Assembly (NCBI GenBank): GCA_024206335.1
Contig: JAAGZL010000457.1
Coordinates: 1-41,664 of the forward strand
From: Gammaproteobacteria bacterium
Lineage (GTDB): Bacteria; Pseudomonadota; Gammaproteobacteria; Chromatiales; Chromatiaceae
DNA length: 41,664 nt
Reading direction: 5' to 3'
The notes beneath the pieces were generated by a model, which did not search any database, was not told the DNA's origin, and saw nothing but the letters and a program-made list of their open reading frames with translations. Shown here one piece after another: positions 22,341 to 31,744 of this stretch. Within the stretch, counting starts at the first letter, position 1. Each line of letters starts with the position of its first letter. The position numbers were made by a program, and so were the translations under genes.

Positions 22341-23915
22341 ATGAATTTGAGAGCACTCGCACCCATTTCGGCCGCAGAAGCAGTTGCGGCCATCCCCAAT
22401 AACGCCACCATTGCCACTAGTGGCTTTGTTGGCATCGGCTTTCCCGAGGCCCTGGCCATTGCCCTTGAAAAACGCTTTGTCGAGAGCGGGAAACCAGATA
22501 ATCTCACACTGGTGTTCGCCGCCGGACAGGGAGATGGTGCCGAACGCGGTCTAAACCACTTCGGGCATGACGGGTTGTTGAAACGAGTGATCGGCGGTCA
22601 CTGGGGGCTTGTGCCGGCGCTGGGACGACTGATGCATGAAAACCTCATCGAGGCCTATAACTTTCCACAGGGAGTGATAACGCATCTGTATCGAGACATC
22701 GCAGCGGGAAAACCCGGCACACTGACTCACGTAGGCCTGTGCACCTTTGTCGATCCGCGTGAGGACGGAGGCAAACTTAACACCGCCACTCGTGAAGATC
22801 TGGTGCAACTCCTCTCTCTGGATGGCAAGGAGTATCTCTTCTACTCAGCCTTCCCCATTCATGTTGCTTTATTACGCGGTACGAGCGCTGACCCATATGG
22901 AAATATTACTATGGAGCGTGAGGCCCTGACCCTGGAGGGTCTCTCCATCGCCCAGGCAGTAAAGAACTCGGGCGGGCAAGTAATTGTCCAGGTGGAGCGG
23001 ATGGTGGATGAGCATCACCTACATCCGCAGATGGTAGAGATTCCAGGAATCCTGGTGGATTCTGTAGTTGTCGCAGAGCTCGAGCACCACATGCAAACTT
23101 TCAGCGAGGCGTACAATCCACTCTATACCGGTGAGCAGGTGAGCCATCATGTCCCCGGTGGCACCATGGAGTTGAACGAACGCAAAATCATCAGCAGACG
23201 TGCGGCCATACTGCTGATGCAGGACGCGGTGGTTAACCTGGGAATAGGCATGCCAGAGGCAGTCGCCTCGGTGGCAGACGAAGAGGGAATAATGGACAAC
23301 TTCACCCTCACCGTTGAGCCCGGCGGCATCGGCGGTGTACCTGCCGGAGGACTCAGCTTTGGTGCCTCAGCCAATGTGGAGGCCATCATCAATCAGCCAG
23401 CTCAGTTCGACTTTTATGATGGAGGCGGTCTGGATCAATCCTTTCTTGGCCTGGCCCAGGTGGATGCCGAAGGGAATGTGAATGTGAGCCGCTTTGGCAA
23501 GCGAATGGCAGGCGCGGGAGGATTCATCAATATCAGTCAGAACTCACGTGAAGTCATATTCATGGGCACCTTTACCTCCGGGGGCTGCCAGTTCCGAATC
23601 AACAATGGTGAACTTGAGATACTCTGCGAGGGACGGGTGTGTAAGTTTGTTAAACGGGTAGAACATCTCACATTCAGCGGTGAATTGGCCCGCAAACATG
23701 CCAAACCCGTCTTTTACATTACTGAACGGGCTGTTTTCCGTCTGGGATCAGAAGGGCTGGAGTTGATCGAGATTGCGCCTGGTGTGGATCTCGACCGTGA
23801 TGTGTTGGGGCAGATGGAGTTTGAACCAAAAATAATCGAACCGCTGTTGCTGATGGATGCGCGCATCTTTCATGACGAGTGCATTGGCTTGCACGGGTTA
23901 TTAAGGCGAAGTTGA
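22341..23915 (+). CDS. Family I CoA-transferase (acetate/propionate CoA-transferase, YdiF type)
   Basis: Moves CoA between short-chain acyl groups in the cytoplasm. The 524 residues hold both CoA-transferase halves fused in one chain: the alpha-like half about 1-270, and the beta-like half from about 280 with [18 protein letters not shown]. The catalytic glutamate is E326 in [16 protein letters not shown]. The length and fused layout match E. coli YdiF and clostridial propionate CoA-transferase rather than two-subunit enzymes. GGAGGA lies 11 bases before the ATG. In context it could exchange CoA between acetyl-CoA made from lactate and another acid, but substrates cannot be read from sequence. 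Confidence 0.9.
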   Translation: MNLRALAPISAAEAVAAIPNNATIATSGFVGIGFPEALAIALEKRFVESGKPDNLTLVFAAGQGDGAERGLNHFGHDGLLKRVIGGHWGLVPALGRLMHENLIEAYNFPQGVITHLYRDIAAGKPGTLTHVGLCTFVDPREDGGKLNTATREDLVQLLSLDGKEYLFYSAFPIHVALLRGTSADPYGNITMEREALTLEGLSIAQAVKNSGGQVIVQVERMVDEHHLHPQMVEIPGILVDSVVVAELEHHMQTFSEAYNPLYTGEQVSHHVPGGTMELNERKIISRRAAILLMQDAVVNLGIGMPEAVASVADEEGIMDNFTLTVEPGGIGGVPAGGLSFGASANVEAIINQPAQFDFYDGGGLDQSFLGLAQVDAEGNVNVSRFGKRMAGAGGFINISQNSREVIFMGTFTSGGCQFRINNGELEILCEGRVCKFVKRVEHLTFSGELARKHAKPVFYITERAVFRLGSEGLELIEIAPGVDLDRDVLGQMEFEPKIIEPLLLMDARIFHDECIGLHGLLRRS

Positions 23916-24201
23916 ATGGATGGATCAGGCAGTCTCCTTGGTCTCATATTATGAGCATAATTCCGGCTGTCTCACTCCTCCCAGCAGAAGCCCGGCCATG
24001 CAACACTCGGTGGGAATGAGCCAACATCAAATGACAGTCGTGTCGAAAAACTTAGCTTTTGCGATTGAAATCAGGTTTACAACGATAACCCTTAGAATAG
24101 GATAGATAAAATCATTGTGCTGCCACCAATACTGCTTCAGCCTGAGGATCAAGTGCATCTGTTAAGGTTTTAGTTTTCTATACAATAACCGGCTATTAAA
24201 C

Positions 24202-25350
24202 GTGCCTCATATGAACCAGGAATTTCAGCTCGATCCCAACACTATCTATCTGAATCATGCAGCAGTCGCTCCTTTCCCGCTGCGTACAAATAAAGCCATC
24301 AAGCAATTTGCAGATGAGTGCTCCACTGTCGGTGCTCGCTTCTATCCCGACTGGCTTAAAACCGAACATGAACTGAGGGAGATGCTATCGGGATTGATCA
24401 ATGCACCGTCACCGGACGATATCTCTCTGCTGAAAAGCACCTCTGAGGGGTTGTCTGTACTCGCCTATGGTCTGGAATGGTCAGCCCAAGACAATATCGT
24501 CAGCATAGCCCAGGAGTTTCCATCTAACCGAATTGTATGGGAATCACTCACCGCTACCTATGGTGTTCAAGTTAGGCTGCTCGATCTCACCAATTCACAA
24601 ACCCCTGAGGAAGATCTGCTTGCCCTGTGTGATGAGAATACCAAGCTTCTCTCCATCAGCTCTGTCCAATACGCCGATGGCTTCAGGCTGGATCTGGAGC
24701 AGATTGGTCGCTATACCAGCGCTAATGAGATCCTATTCTGTGTTGATGCAATTCAGAGCCTGGGCGCCATTCCCTTTGATGTACAGGCCTGCAGTGCCGA
24801 TTTTGTAGTGGCTGACGGGCATAAATGGCTGCTTGGACCAGAGGGACTGGCCCTGTTTTATAGCAGAAAAGAGATACGGGACAGGCTGAAACTGCGGCAA
24901 TTTGGCTGGCACATGGTGCAGGATCGTGGAAATTTTGATCGCACCGACTGGCAAATATCAGCATCCGGGACTAGATTTGAGTGTGGCAGCCCCAACATGC
25001 TTGGTATCCACGGACTGCACGCAAGTCTCTCACTGATCCAGGATATTGGGATCGACACCATATCTAGAAACATATTTAACAATACATCTTTACTTATTGA
25101 ATATATTGGTGTATCTAGTATTATTAATGTGATTTCTAGTACCGAGTTACAACGCAGGTCTGGTATTGTAACCTTCACTATAGATGGCGGTTTCCATGAC
25201 AAGCTATATACCAGACTGATGTCAGACGGTGTCATCTGCGCCCTGAGAGGCGGTGGAATTCGATTTTCACCCCACTACTACAACACCGAACAAGAGATTG
25301 AATTTGCAGTAAAGAAAATAGAGAGCCTTGCCGCTAATATATCTAGTTGA
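24202..25350 (+). CDS. Class V aminotransferase (cysteine desulfurase-like family)
   Basis: PLP-dependent fold-type I enzyme of 382 residues. IYLNHAAVAPFP (15-26) is the family start block; SVDAIQSLG-type CVDAIQSLG (180-188) supplies the cofactor-contacting Asp, and the PLP lysine is K208 in DGHKWLLGPEG. RGGGIRFSPHYYNTEQEIE near the C-terminus carries the conserved arginine of class V enzymes. No obvious active-site cysteine loop of IscS/SufS is seen, so cysteine desulfurase activity is doubtful. ATG at 24211 is an alternative to the GTG at 24202, and neither has a clear ribosome-binding site. The last third is AT-richer than neighbouring genes, hinting at a different origin. Confidence 0.85.
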   Translation: MPHMNQEFQLDPNTIYLNHAAVAPFPLRTNKAIKQFADECSTVGARFYPDWLKTEHELREMLSGLINAPSPDDISLLKSTSEGLSVLAYGLEWSAQDNIVSIAQEFPSNRIVWESLTATYGVQVRLLDLTNSQTPEEDLLALCDENTKLLSISSVQYADGFRLDLEQIGRYTSANEILFCVDAIQSLGAIPFDVQACSADFVVADGHKWLLGPEGLALFYSRKEIRDRLKLRQFGWHMVQDRGNFDRTDWQISASGTRFECGSPNMLGIHGLHASLSLIQDIGIDTISRNIFNNTSLLIEYIGVSSIINVISSTELQRRSGIVTFTIDGGFHDKLYTRLMSDGVICALRGGGIRFSPHYYNTEQEIEFAVKKIESLAANISS

Positions 25351-25409
25351 TTCATTTAATTAAGTAAACATTGTTACCTTACAGGTTAAGGAGTTGTGAC
25401 TCACACACA

Positions 25410-26195
25410 ATGGACGCCTCTCTGAAAAAGCTGATTGAGGTCAACGCCTCAGGTCTTGTGCAAATGGTTTGCATTAGAAATAACATCCGTGACACAGATG
25501 TTATTTACCGTCATAAACAGTGGGTTAAGAGCAAAATCATTCAACAGATGGAACAGGATGATGCGGGTGTGGGAGCCCTGCCCTTAATCATGGATGAAAA
25601 AGTCAAACTCCTGCAGCAAATACTCGAAAATGGTGAAGATCCACCCGCTTTGGAAAAAGCTACCTCTGCCCAGCCTGAAATTTCCTCACCCAAAGATAAC
25701 GATAATTCCATTCAGGAACCTGAGATTGAAGACAAAAAATCACAACGCAAGAAAAAGAAGCTTAATTCCGGTTACAAACCGCAGAGTACGGACATGCCAA
25801 CCAAGCTCAACAAAACAAGAAAACCAATTAAAAAGGTGATCATTGAGGATTGTGTGCAGCTGGGGCTATTGAAAAAAAAACGAGCAAAGTACCTGATAAC
25901 CCAAATGGCCGGGAAACAACCGGCTGATGCAGAAAAAGAGATAGTAAAAGAGCTACGTGACAACCTGCACAAGCAAATACGAAAACTGATAAGGAAAGAT
26001 AAGAAAGGGCCATGGTCTTCACCCAAGGCTCAGGAAGAGCTCAGAATTGAGATTATACAGACACCAGCCGTGCGTTCCGTGGTCTACCTTACTAGAGAGA
26101 TACTGCGAGAGCGAGATGAGTGGAAACAACGAAGTCGTAACAGCATTACCGGACGTATCTTTGGCAGCCGCATGACCGTGGGGAAAGACAAATAA
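25410..26195 (+). CDS. Unrecognised basic protein with a Lys-rich linker
   Basis: I do not recognise this 261-residue protein. Residues 1-80 look helical, 81-140 are a low-complexity linker rich in Lys, Pro, Ser, Asp and Glu (including QRKKKKL near 112-118), and 141-261 form a basic, probably helical domain with a KKKRAK patch (155-160) and RKLIRKDKKG (191-200). There is no signal peptide, membrane segment or metal motif. The frame is open back to a TTG at 25371, but the ATG at 25410 is the better start; AAGGAG lies a long 17 bases upstream of it. Nucleic-acid binding is plausible from charge only. It follows the aminotransferase by 59 bases. Confidence 0.6.
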   Translation: MDASLKKLIEVNASGLVQMVCIRNNIRDTDVIYRHKQWVKSKIIQQMEQDDAGVGALPLIMDEKVKLLQQILENGEDPPALEKATSAQPEISSPKDNDNSIQEPEIEDKKSQRKKKKLNSGYKPQSTDMPTKLNKTRKPIKKVIIEDCVQLGLLKKKRAKYLITQMAGKQPADAEKEIVKELRDNLHKQIRKLIRKDKKGPWSSPKAQEELRIEIIQTPAVRSVVYLTREILRERDEWKQRSRNSITGRIFGSRMTVGKDK

Positions 26196-26301
26196 CTGCA
26201 ACTCCCCTAACCTTGTTAGTAAAATCCAATTGAGCCAAATATACAGGATTAACTAATATTCCTGATATCAACATGAAATACTATACAGGCAAAACAGTCC
26301 G

Positions 26302-26958
26302 ATGCACCGTTTTATCAGAGCAGCTCTAAGAACCACGTTCCTTCTTACTATCATATCGAATTTGGCTGCCACTAGTGCCACAGCCAGTACCGTACCCAAG
26401 TTCAATCTAGGCCAGGCAAAATCATGCGAGGCAAAACTACGTACCTATGGTGCTATTTTTACCATACAGGAAAAAATTGATGGGCCGGGCCGGTGTGGTT
26501 CTCCTCGCCCACTCAATCTAACCAGGCTAAAGGGTGGGGTCTTGGTAGATGGTGATGTAGTCGTAAGATGCGAAATGGCACTGGCTCTGGCGCACTGGAC
26601 ATCCAATGTGGTGATTCCCTCCGCACAACTTCATCTGCAGGCCAAACCGGCCAAGCTGAACATATCCACCTCATACAAGTGTCGCCGACGCAACAACAAC
26701 CCAAAGGCCAGACTGAGCGAACATGCATTTGCCAATGGCATAGACTTTATGGGAATCAGCTTTAAGCAGAACGGCCCCATGAAGATCCAGGCGCACAACG
26801 GCAGTTCCAGCGCCATGCGAGCCTTTCAGGCCGCCATACGTGGTGGTGCCTGCGCCTACTTTACCACCGTCATTGGACCCACGACCAACGCGGCCCATGC
26901 CGACCATCTGCACCTGGACCTGGCGCAGCGTCGCAGTGGTTACCGTATTTGTGAGTAA
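26302..26958 (+). CDS. Extensin-like protein, LAS-metallopeptidase-type fold
   Basis: Exported protein of 218 residues with a signal peptide over 1-28 (cleavage near ATA). The C-terminal extensin-like domain spans about 38-217. LSEHAFANGIDF (138-149) and HADHLHLDLA (199-208) give H141, D148, H202 and H204, the arrangement of zinc ligands in D-Ala-D-Ala metallopeptidases. Cysteines at 42, 65, 90, 127, 184 and 217 may form disulfides in the periplasm. Peptidoglycan trimming is a reasonable expectation, but activity in this bacterial family is poorly documented. No operon partner is evident; the next gene is convergent. Confidence 0.83.
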   Translation: MHRFIRAALRTTFLLTIISNLAATSATASTVPKFNLGQAKSCEAKLRTYGAIFTIQEKIDGPGRCGSPRPLNLTRLKGGVLVDGDVVVRCEMALALAHWTSNVVIPSAQLHLQAKPAKLNISTSYKCRRRNNNPKARLSEHAFANGIDFMGISFKQNGPMKIQAHNGSSSAMRAFQAAIRGGACAYFTTVIGPTTNAAHADHLHLDLAQRRSGYRICE

Positions 26959-26984
26959 ATCTGACTAGCGGGCCAAAGACAAAA

Positions 26985-27857
26985 TCATCGGCTGGAGTGC
27001 ACTAGTTTTTCAGCCTGGATATTTATGTAGTTACCTATAAACATCACACCGGCACCTAACAGGACAATCCACTCAATTGATTCTTCATAGAGCATAAAGC
27101 CAACCAGGGTAATCAGCGGCAGACGCATAAAGTCCATGGGTGCCACCACCGTGGCATCCACCAGCTGCATGGCCCGCGTTATACAGTAGTGCGCACTCAG
27201 GCCGGTAACACCCACCACCAGAATCCACGGCAAAGCAGCAGCTGATGGTGTGACCCAGTCCGGCAGGGATGGAAACAGTGCAAGGGGCAGTTGCACCAGT
27301 GACATGAAAAATAGGATGGATATGGGATGGTCCGTATGGGCCAGTTTTTTGGTCTTGATGTTAGTGATGGCAAAACAGACGGCACCGGCTAAAACTGCCA
27401 GGGTCGCAGGATCTACCACCTGCAGCCCGGGCTGCAGGATTATCAGCATACCGATAACACCAAACACAACCGCAAGCAGGCGTGGCTTGGTCAACTTCTC
27501 ACCCAGCATAAACATGGCCAGCAGTGCAGTCCAAACCGGCACCGTAAACTCAATGGCAAACACCTCGGCCAGAGGAATAAAGGCCAGGCCATAAAACCAC
27601 CCATACTGGCCGCCAAAATGGGCCAGATTACGCCATACATGGGTGGATAGGAGTTGAGTTCGAATCAGATGCCAGCCCTTGATCTGGAGATACACGGCTA
27701 CGATCAACAAGCCAACCACAGTTCGAAACAACAGGATCTGAAAGGTATTCAGCTCAGAGGAAAGCTCCCTTCCAGCAATCGCCATAGCCATGAATGAAAG
27801 CAGCGTACCAGTCATCCAGATAGCGGCCAGAACAGCAGGATTGTTATGGGTTTTCAA
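26985..27857 (-). CDS. EamA/DMT-family membrane transporter
   Basis: Drug/metabolite transporter superfamily protein of 290 residues with ten predicted helices in two EamA repeats (about 10-140 and 150-285). The first repeat includes FRTVVGLLIVAVYLQ and the helix-4 block ALAFIPLAEVFAIEF-like GLAFIPLAEVFAIEF. The start codon is TTG at 27857, 8 bases after the tatD stop, with no good ribosome-binding site, so it probably relies on coupling. A later ATG at residue 15 would cut into helix 1. Substrate unknown; relatives export amino acids or other small metabolites. Confidence 0.85.
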   Translation of the reverse strand: MKTHNNPAVLAAIWMTGTLLSFMAMAIAGRELSSELNTFQILLFRTVVGLLIVAVYLQIKGWHLIRTQLLSTHVWRNLAHFGGQYGWFYGLAFIPLAEVFAIEFTVPVWTALLAMFMLGEKLTKPRLLAVVFGVIGMLIILQPGLQVVDPATLAVLAGAVCFAITNIKTKKLAHTDHPISILFFMSLVQLPLALFPSLPDWVTPSAAALPWILVVGVTGLSAHYCITRAMQLVDATVVAPMDFMRLPLITLVGFMLYEESIEWIVLLGAGVMFIGNYINIQAEKLVHSSR

Positions 27858-27865
27858 GCTGGTAG

Positions 27866-28648
27866 CTATGCGGTGGGATGGAACAGGCGGTGGAAGTTAT
27901 TCCCAGTGATTGTTGCTATCTCCTCCACCGATAAGCCGCGCAGGTCCGCCATACACTCGGCCACATGGCGCACATAAGATGGGTAGTTTGGTTTACCACG
28001 TTTTGGGACCGGGGCCAGATACGGTGCATCGGTCTCGATCAATAGCCTATCCTCTGGCACCTGTTTTACCACCTCCCGCAGATCCTTGGCGCTATTAAAG
28101 GTGATGATGCCGGAAAACGAGATATAGAACCCCATATCCAGGGCCTGACTGGCCATTTCCCAATCTTCAGTGAAACAGTGCATTACCCCACCCGCCCGGG
28201 ATGCACCCTCCTCCTGCATGATGCGAATAGTATCTTCACGCGCTGCTCTGGTGTGGATTATCAGGGGTTTACCACAGAGCAGTGCGGCCCGTATGTGACG
28301 GCGGAAACGTTCCCGCTGCCACTCAAGATCACCTTCACTGCGAAAGTAGTCCAGGCCCGTCTCACCGATAGCCAGGTTTTTCGGATGGCTCGCCAAAGCC
28401 ACCAACTCACTCGGCTGTGGCTCATGGCGCTCTCGATCATTGGGATGCACCCCGACAGATATGGAAATTTCCGGGTAGGACTCAACCAGTGTGAGCATGG
28501 AAGGGTAGCTTTCAGTGTCGATGCAGACACATAGCATATGCTCAACGCCAGATTCCAGCGTCTTCTGTATCAATTGCTCAAAGCTATTATCAAACGGAGC
28601 TAGATCCAACCGATCCAGATGGCAGTGTGAATCTACAAGGGCTGTCAT
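27866..28648 (-). CDS. TatD-family metal-dependent hydrolase
   Basis: TIM-barrel nuclease/hydrolase of 260 residues. Metal-site motifs in order are DSHCHLD (6-12), GETGLDYF with its Glu (about 97-104), IHTRAARED, MHCFTEDW and IETDAPYLAPVPKRGKPN (from about 205), all intact. E. coli relatives (TatD, YcfH, YjjV) include 3'-5' DNase activity. Placement after tmk, holB and pilZ matches the YcfH-type gene of gammaproteobacteria. It starts 10 bases after the pilZ stop. Confidence 0.93.
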   Translation of the reverse strand: MTALVDSHCHLDRLDLAPFDNSFEQLIQKTLESGVEHMLCVCIDTESYPSMLTLVESYPEISISVGVHPNDRERHEPQPSELVALASHPKNLAIGETGLDYFRSEGDLEWQRERFRRHIRAALLCGKPLIIHTRAAREDTIRIMQEEGASRAGGVMHCFTEDWEMASQALDMGFYISFSGIITFNSAKDLREVVKQVPEDRLLIETDAPYLAPVPKRGKPNYPSYVRHVAECMADLRGLSVEEIATITGNNFHRLFHPTA

Positions 28649-28658
28649 ATGCTATAAA

Positions 28659-29018
28659 TTACATAGTATGGGTAGGACGATCGGCTGAGAGTGCCCCTGC
28701 CAAATAGGTTTCAATCTTGCTACGTGCGATACCACCGTCCTGATCACTGAACTGGACGCCGACACCTGCAGCCCGGTTTCCTTCAGAGCCCATTGGGGTA
28801 ATCCAAACCACCTTTCCTGCCACCGGTATGCGTTCGGTCTCATCCATCAGGGTAAGCAGCATAAACACCTCATCTCCAAGCTTGTACTGCTTGTTGGTGG
28901 GAATAAACAGGCCGCCATTTTTTACATACTGCATATAGGCAGCATACAGGGCATTCTTATCTTTGATGGTTAGTGACAGGATGCCTTGTCGCGCCCCTGG
29001 CATATTAGCGTTTTGCAT
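28659..29018 (-). CDS. pilZ: PilZ-domain protein of the type IV pilus kind
   Basis: Single PilZ-like domain of 119 residues (GILSLTIKDKNALYAAYMQY through GVGVQFSDQDG). The usual c-di-GMP motifs are weak: no RxxxR precedes the domain and the D/NxSxxG motif is replaced by KNGGLFIPT (33-41). This matches Pseudomonas PilZ, which does not bind c-di-GMP and acts with PilB in type IV pilus assembly. It sits between holB and tatD, the standard place for this gene in gammaproteobacteria. It starts 8 bases after holB. Confidence 0.9.
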   Translation of the reverse strand: MQNANMPGARQGILSLTIKDKNALYAAYMQYVKNGGLFIPTNKQYKLGDEVFMLLTLMDETERIPVAGKVVWITPMGSEGNRAAGVGVQFSDQDGGIARSKIETYLAGALSADRPTHTM

Positions 29019-29026
29019 CTCTTATC

Positions 29027-30019
29027 CTATCTCCGACTTTTTACCAACGCCAATAATAGGCGCTCCAGTGTCATCTGATCATTCAGCGTCGCATCAACAT
29101 AGCCCCGAGCCTCATAGATGTGGTCAAGGGCCTGAAACAGACGCCTGGTGTCAATTACTCTGACCACATCCAGTAATCTCCCTCTATGATCAGGATTGAT
29201 CATGATCGCAGGCTGTGGCACAACCTGCAACCGAAGAATATCAATCACCCATCCACACATCCAGTTAAGTATTTCCCTAAGATCCTGCTTAAGCCAGCGC
29301 CCAGCAAGCACTACCGGGTCTTGCCTCAGAGTAAGTAGCTCGCAGAATTCACCTAACAGCTCCTGACGCAGCTCCATTCTCTCCGGGTCTGACATCATCA
29401 GAGCCTTGAGAGGTGAGCCAGCAGCGGTTTGCAACAGCACCTTAGCGTTACTCTCAGGCTTGAGTGTCTGCAGCCACTCACAGGCTACCTCTGCAGCTGG
29501 GACTATGACAGGTATCTGTCGACAGCGACTGCGAATGGTTGCAGGCAATCTGGAAGGGTTGGCAGATATGAGTATCATGATAGTACCACTGACAGGCTCC
29601 TCCAGGGTCTTGAGCAGACTATTGGCAGCGGCCTGGTTCATGGCATCCGCTGGTCGGATCAGAACTGGCTTATAACCACCGGCATGGGCCGTTATCGCCT
29701 CCCGGCTAATGAACTCCCGGATGGTATCAATCTTGATTGCCTTGCCCGTATCCTCCGGTTCTATCACTGTCAGATCAGGGTGATTGCCGGCAGCCATGAG
29801 ATTGCAGCCACTACACTGCCCACAGGGCTGGCCTGACTCAGAAGGTGATTTGCACAGCAACGACCACGCCAGCGCCTGGGCCAGCTCAAACTTCCCCAGC
29901 CCCTCGGCGCCGCTGAACAGGATGGCATGCGGGAGTTGCCCGGAGCTGCGTACCGCCTGCAGTTGTATCCAGACATCCTGCAACCATGGGTAGGGTGGAA
30001 AGGTGGTGATGGTATGCAT
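29027..30019 (-). CDS. holB: DNA polymerase III delta' subunit
   Basis: Clamp-loader subunit of 330 residues. An AAA+ fold covers about 20-200, with a non-catalytic Walker A (GAEGLGKFE, 37-45, lacking the Ser/Thr after Lys), as expected for delta'. A zinc module with C56, C66, C69 and C72 follows. NSLLKTLEEP (about 130-139) is the conserved block of delta' and tau. It works with HolA and DnaX to load the beta clamp. It lies 29 bases after tmk, the canonical order. Confidence 0.93.
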   Translation of the reverse strand: MHTITTFPPYPWLQDVWIQLQAVRSSGQLPHAILFSGAEGLGKFELAQALAWSLLCKSPSESGQPCGQCSGCNLMAAGNHPDLTVIEPEDTGKAIKIDTIREFISREAITAHAGGYKPVLIRPADAMNQAAANSLLKTLEEPVSGTIMILISANPSRLPATIRSRCRQIPVIVPAAEVACEWLQTLKPESNAKVLLQTAAGSPLKALMMSDPERMELRQELLGEFCELLTLRQDPVVLAGRWLKQDLREILNWMCGWVIDILRLQVVPQPAIMINPDHRGRLLDVVRVIDTRRLFQALDHIYEARGYVDATLNDQMTLERLLLALVKSRR

Positions 30020-30048
30020 AACTAAGTGTCTTGGATTATGGACGTAAA

Positions 30049-30690
30049 TCAGGATCCGGTCTGAATAAAATCATGCACTGTCTCTGTAATATGTGCCTGA
30101 ACCTCATATAGTGGAGTTGATGCATCCACCACCTTGACGCGGCTTGCCTGATCCCAGGCTATCTGCAGATAGGCCTGGCGTACGTCCTCAAAAAAACGTA
30201 CCTCCTCCTTCTCGAATCGGTCCGGAGCTGATCTTTTACCCGCGCGCTCCAGACCAACCTCCACTGGAAGATCCAGTAACAAGGTCAGATCAGGGCGCAA
30301 CTCTCCCTGGGTCCACTCTTCCAGTTGTTGTATCCGCATCTTGTCAATACCGCGCCCTCCACCTTGATAGGCATATGAGGCGTCGGTAAAGCGATCACAC
30401 AGCACCCAGATACCTGCCTCTAGTGCCGGCTTTATCTTCTGCTCAAGGTTCTCCGCCCGCGCCGCAAACATCAGGAGAAGTTCAGTGTCATCGGCCATAC
30501 CGGTGTGGCGATGTCCCAGCAACAGCTGTCTTACCTCTTCACCCAGCGGGGTACCGCCTGGCTCACGGGTAAAAAGTACCTCTTTGCCCGAGGCCTCCAA
30601 TAGTTGCTTAATAAACTCAAGATTACTGCTCTTACCGGCCCCTTCTATCCCCTCGACCGTTATGAACCTTCCCCTGCTGCCTGTCATCAT
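30049..30690 (-). CDS. tmk: Thymidylate kinase
   Basis: Phosphorylates dTMP to dTDP. At 213 residues it is the usual length. The P-loop is GIEGAGKSS (14-22), the DRFTDASYAYQGGGRG block (about 98-113) holds the DRx motif and substrate contacts, and the LID region with RAGKRSAPDRFEKE (about 150-163) follows. AAGAGAG lies 6 bases before the ATG. It lies between mltG and holB on the same strand. Confidence 0.95.
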   Translation of the reverse strand: MMTGSRGRFITVEGIEGAGKSSNLEFIKQLLEASGKEVLFTREPGGTPLGEEVRQLLLGHRHTGMADDTELLLMFAARAENLEQKIKPALEAGIWVLCDRFTDASYAYQGGGRGIDKMRIQQLEEWTQGELRPDLTLLLDLPVEVGLERAGKRSAPDRFEKEEVRFFEDVRQAYLQIAWDQASRVKVVDASTPLYEVQAHITETVHDFIQTGS

Positions 30691-30739
30691 TAAGCACTCT
30701 CTTGTTGGTTATCTGACAACAGTATATCCCAGCAACGTC

Positions 30740-31744
30740 TCAACGTTTCAATTGATATTTGCGTACAGCCTTGTTGTGCTGTTTCAGATTATCTGAAAAA
30801 TAGTGGCTACCATCACCCTGGTTTTTTGCCACAAAATAGAGTGCCTTGCCAGGAGTTGGATGCATAACTGCTCGAATAGCATCTCTACCCGGCATGCTGA
30901 TGGGGGTTGGGGTTAAGCCACGGCGAGTATAGGTGTTGTAGGGGGTGTCGGTGCGTAGATCCTTACGTCGGATATTACCTTTGTATTTGTCCCCCATGCC
31001 ATAAATCACCGTCGGATCGGTCTGCAGTCGCATCTTCTTTTGCAGACGGCGGATAAACACCCCAGCTATCAGCGGTCTCTCCTGGGGTAGCGCGGTCTCC
31101 TTCTCAACTATGGAGGCCAGGATCAGGGCCTGGTATGGGTTTTTGAACGGAAGGGCCTTATCTCTGGTATCCCACTCTTTCTGCAGCAGATTCTGCATTG
31201 CCTCAAAGGCACGTTTCAGCAGTGCCAGGTCGGTGGTTCCCTTGGGGAAGTTGTATGTGTCGGCCAGAAAACGCCCCTCTGGATGCTTATCTTTGAATCC
31301 GAGACGGGCCATAATCTGGGCGGAGGTAAGACCATTCAGGGTGTGGCTTAGTGACTTGTTGCTCCGGACCGACTTTAACATCTGGCGGAAATTCCAGCCT
31401 TCGACCAGGGTGATGTTGTAGGTATTAACCTTACCCGAGACCAACTGTTCTAACAGAGCGCTCGGGGTGGTGCCGGGTTTGATTCGATACTCACCGGCCT
31501 TGATCCGCTTACCCAGCCCTGACCAGCGAGCGATAACCCTCAGGTACATGGAGTTGCTGATTAGACCTCTGTTCTCCAGATCTTTCGCCAATACACCAAG
31601 TGATGTCCCAGGCTCCAGGGTGTAATCAATCCCCGGCTCTGGAAGATTCAGGGCGGTTTCAGAAAACTGTTGCAGATCCAGCATGAGCCATGCCAGGGCA
31701 AAACTCACACAGATAACGCCGATACCAAGTAGCTTGCTAAACAT
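30740..31744 (-). CDS. mltG: Endolytic murein transglycosylase MltG (YceG)
   Basis: Inner-membrane enzyme that cuts nascent glycan strands. One N-terminal membrane segment (about 4-22) is followed by a periplasmic region with a LysM-like part (about 38-90, TLEPGTSLGVLAKDLENRG). The catalytic domain contains ILASIVEKETALPQERPLIAG (catalytic Glu in VEKE) and QTDPTVIYGMG. Length 334 matches E. coli (340). Its ATG lies inside the end of pabC (8-base overlap), so the two are translationally coupled. Confidence 0.94.
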   Translation of the reverse strand: MFSKLLGIGVICVSFALAWLMLDLQQFSETALNLPEPGIDYTLEPGTSLGVLAKDLENRGLISNSMYLRVIARWSGLGKRIKAGEYRIKPGTTPSALLEQLVSGKVNTYNITLVEGWNFRQMLKSVRSNKSLSHTLNGLTSAQIMARLGFKDKHPEGRFLADTYNFPKGTTDLALLKRAFEAMQNLLQKEWDTRDKALPFKNPYQALILASIVEKETALPQERPLIAGVFIRRLQKKMRLQTDPTVIYGMGDKYKGNIRRKDLRTDTPYNTYTRRGLTPTPISMPGRDAIRAVMHPTPGKALYFVAKNQGDGSHYFSDNLKQHNKAVRKYQLKR

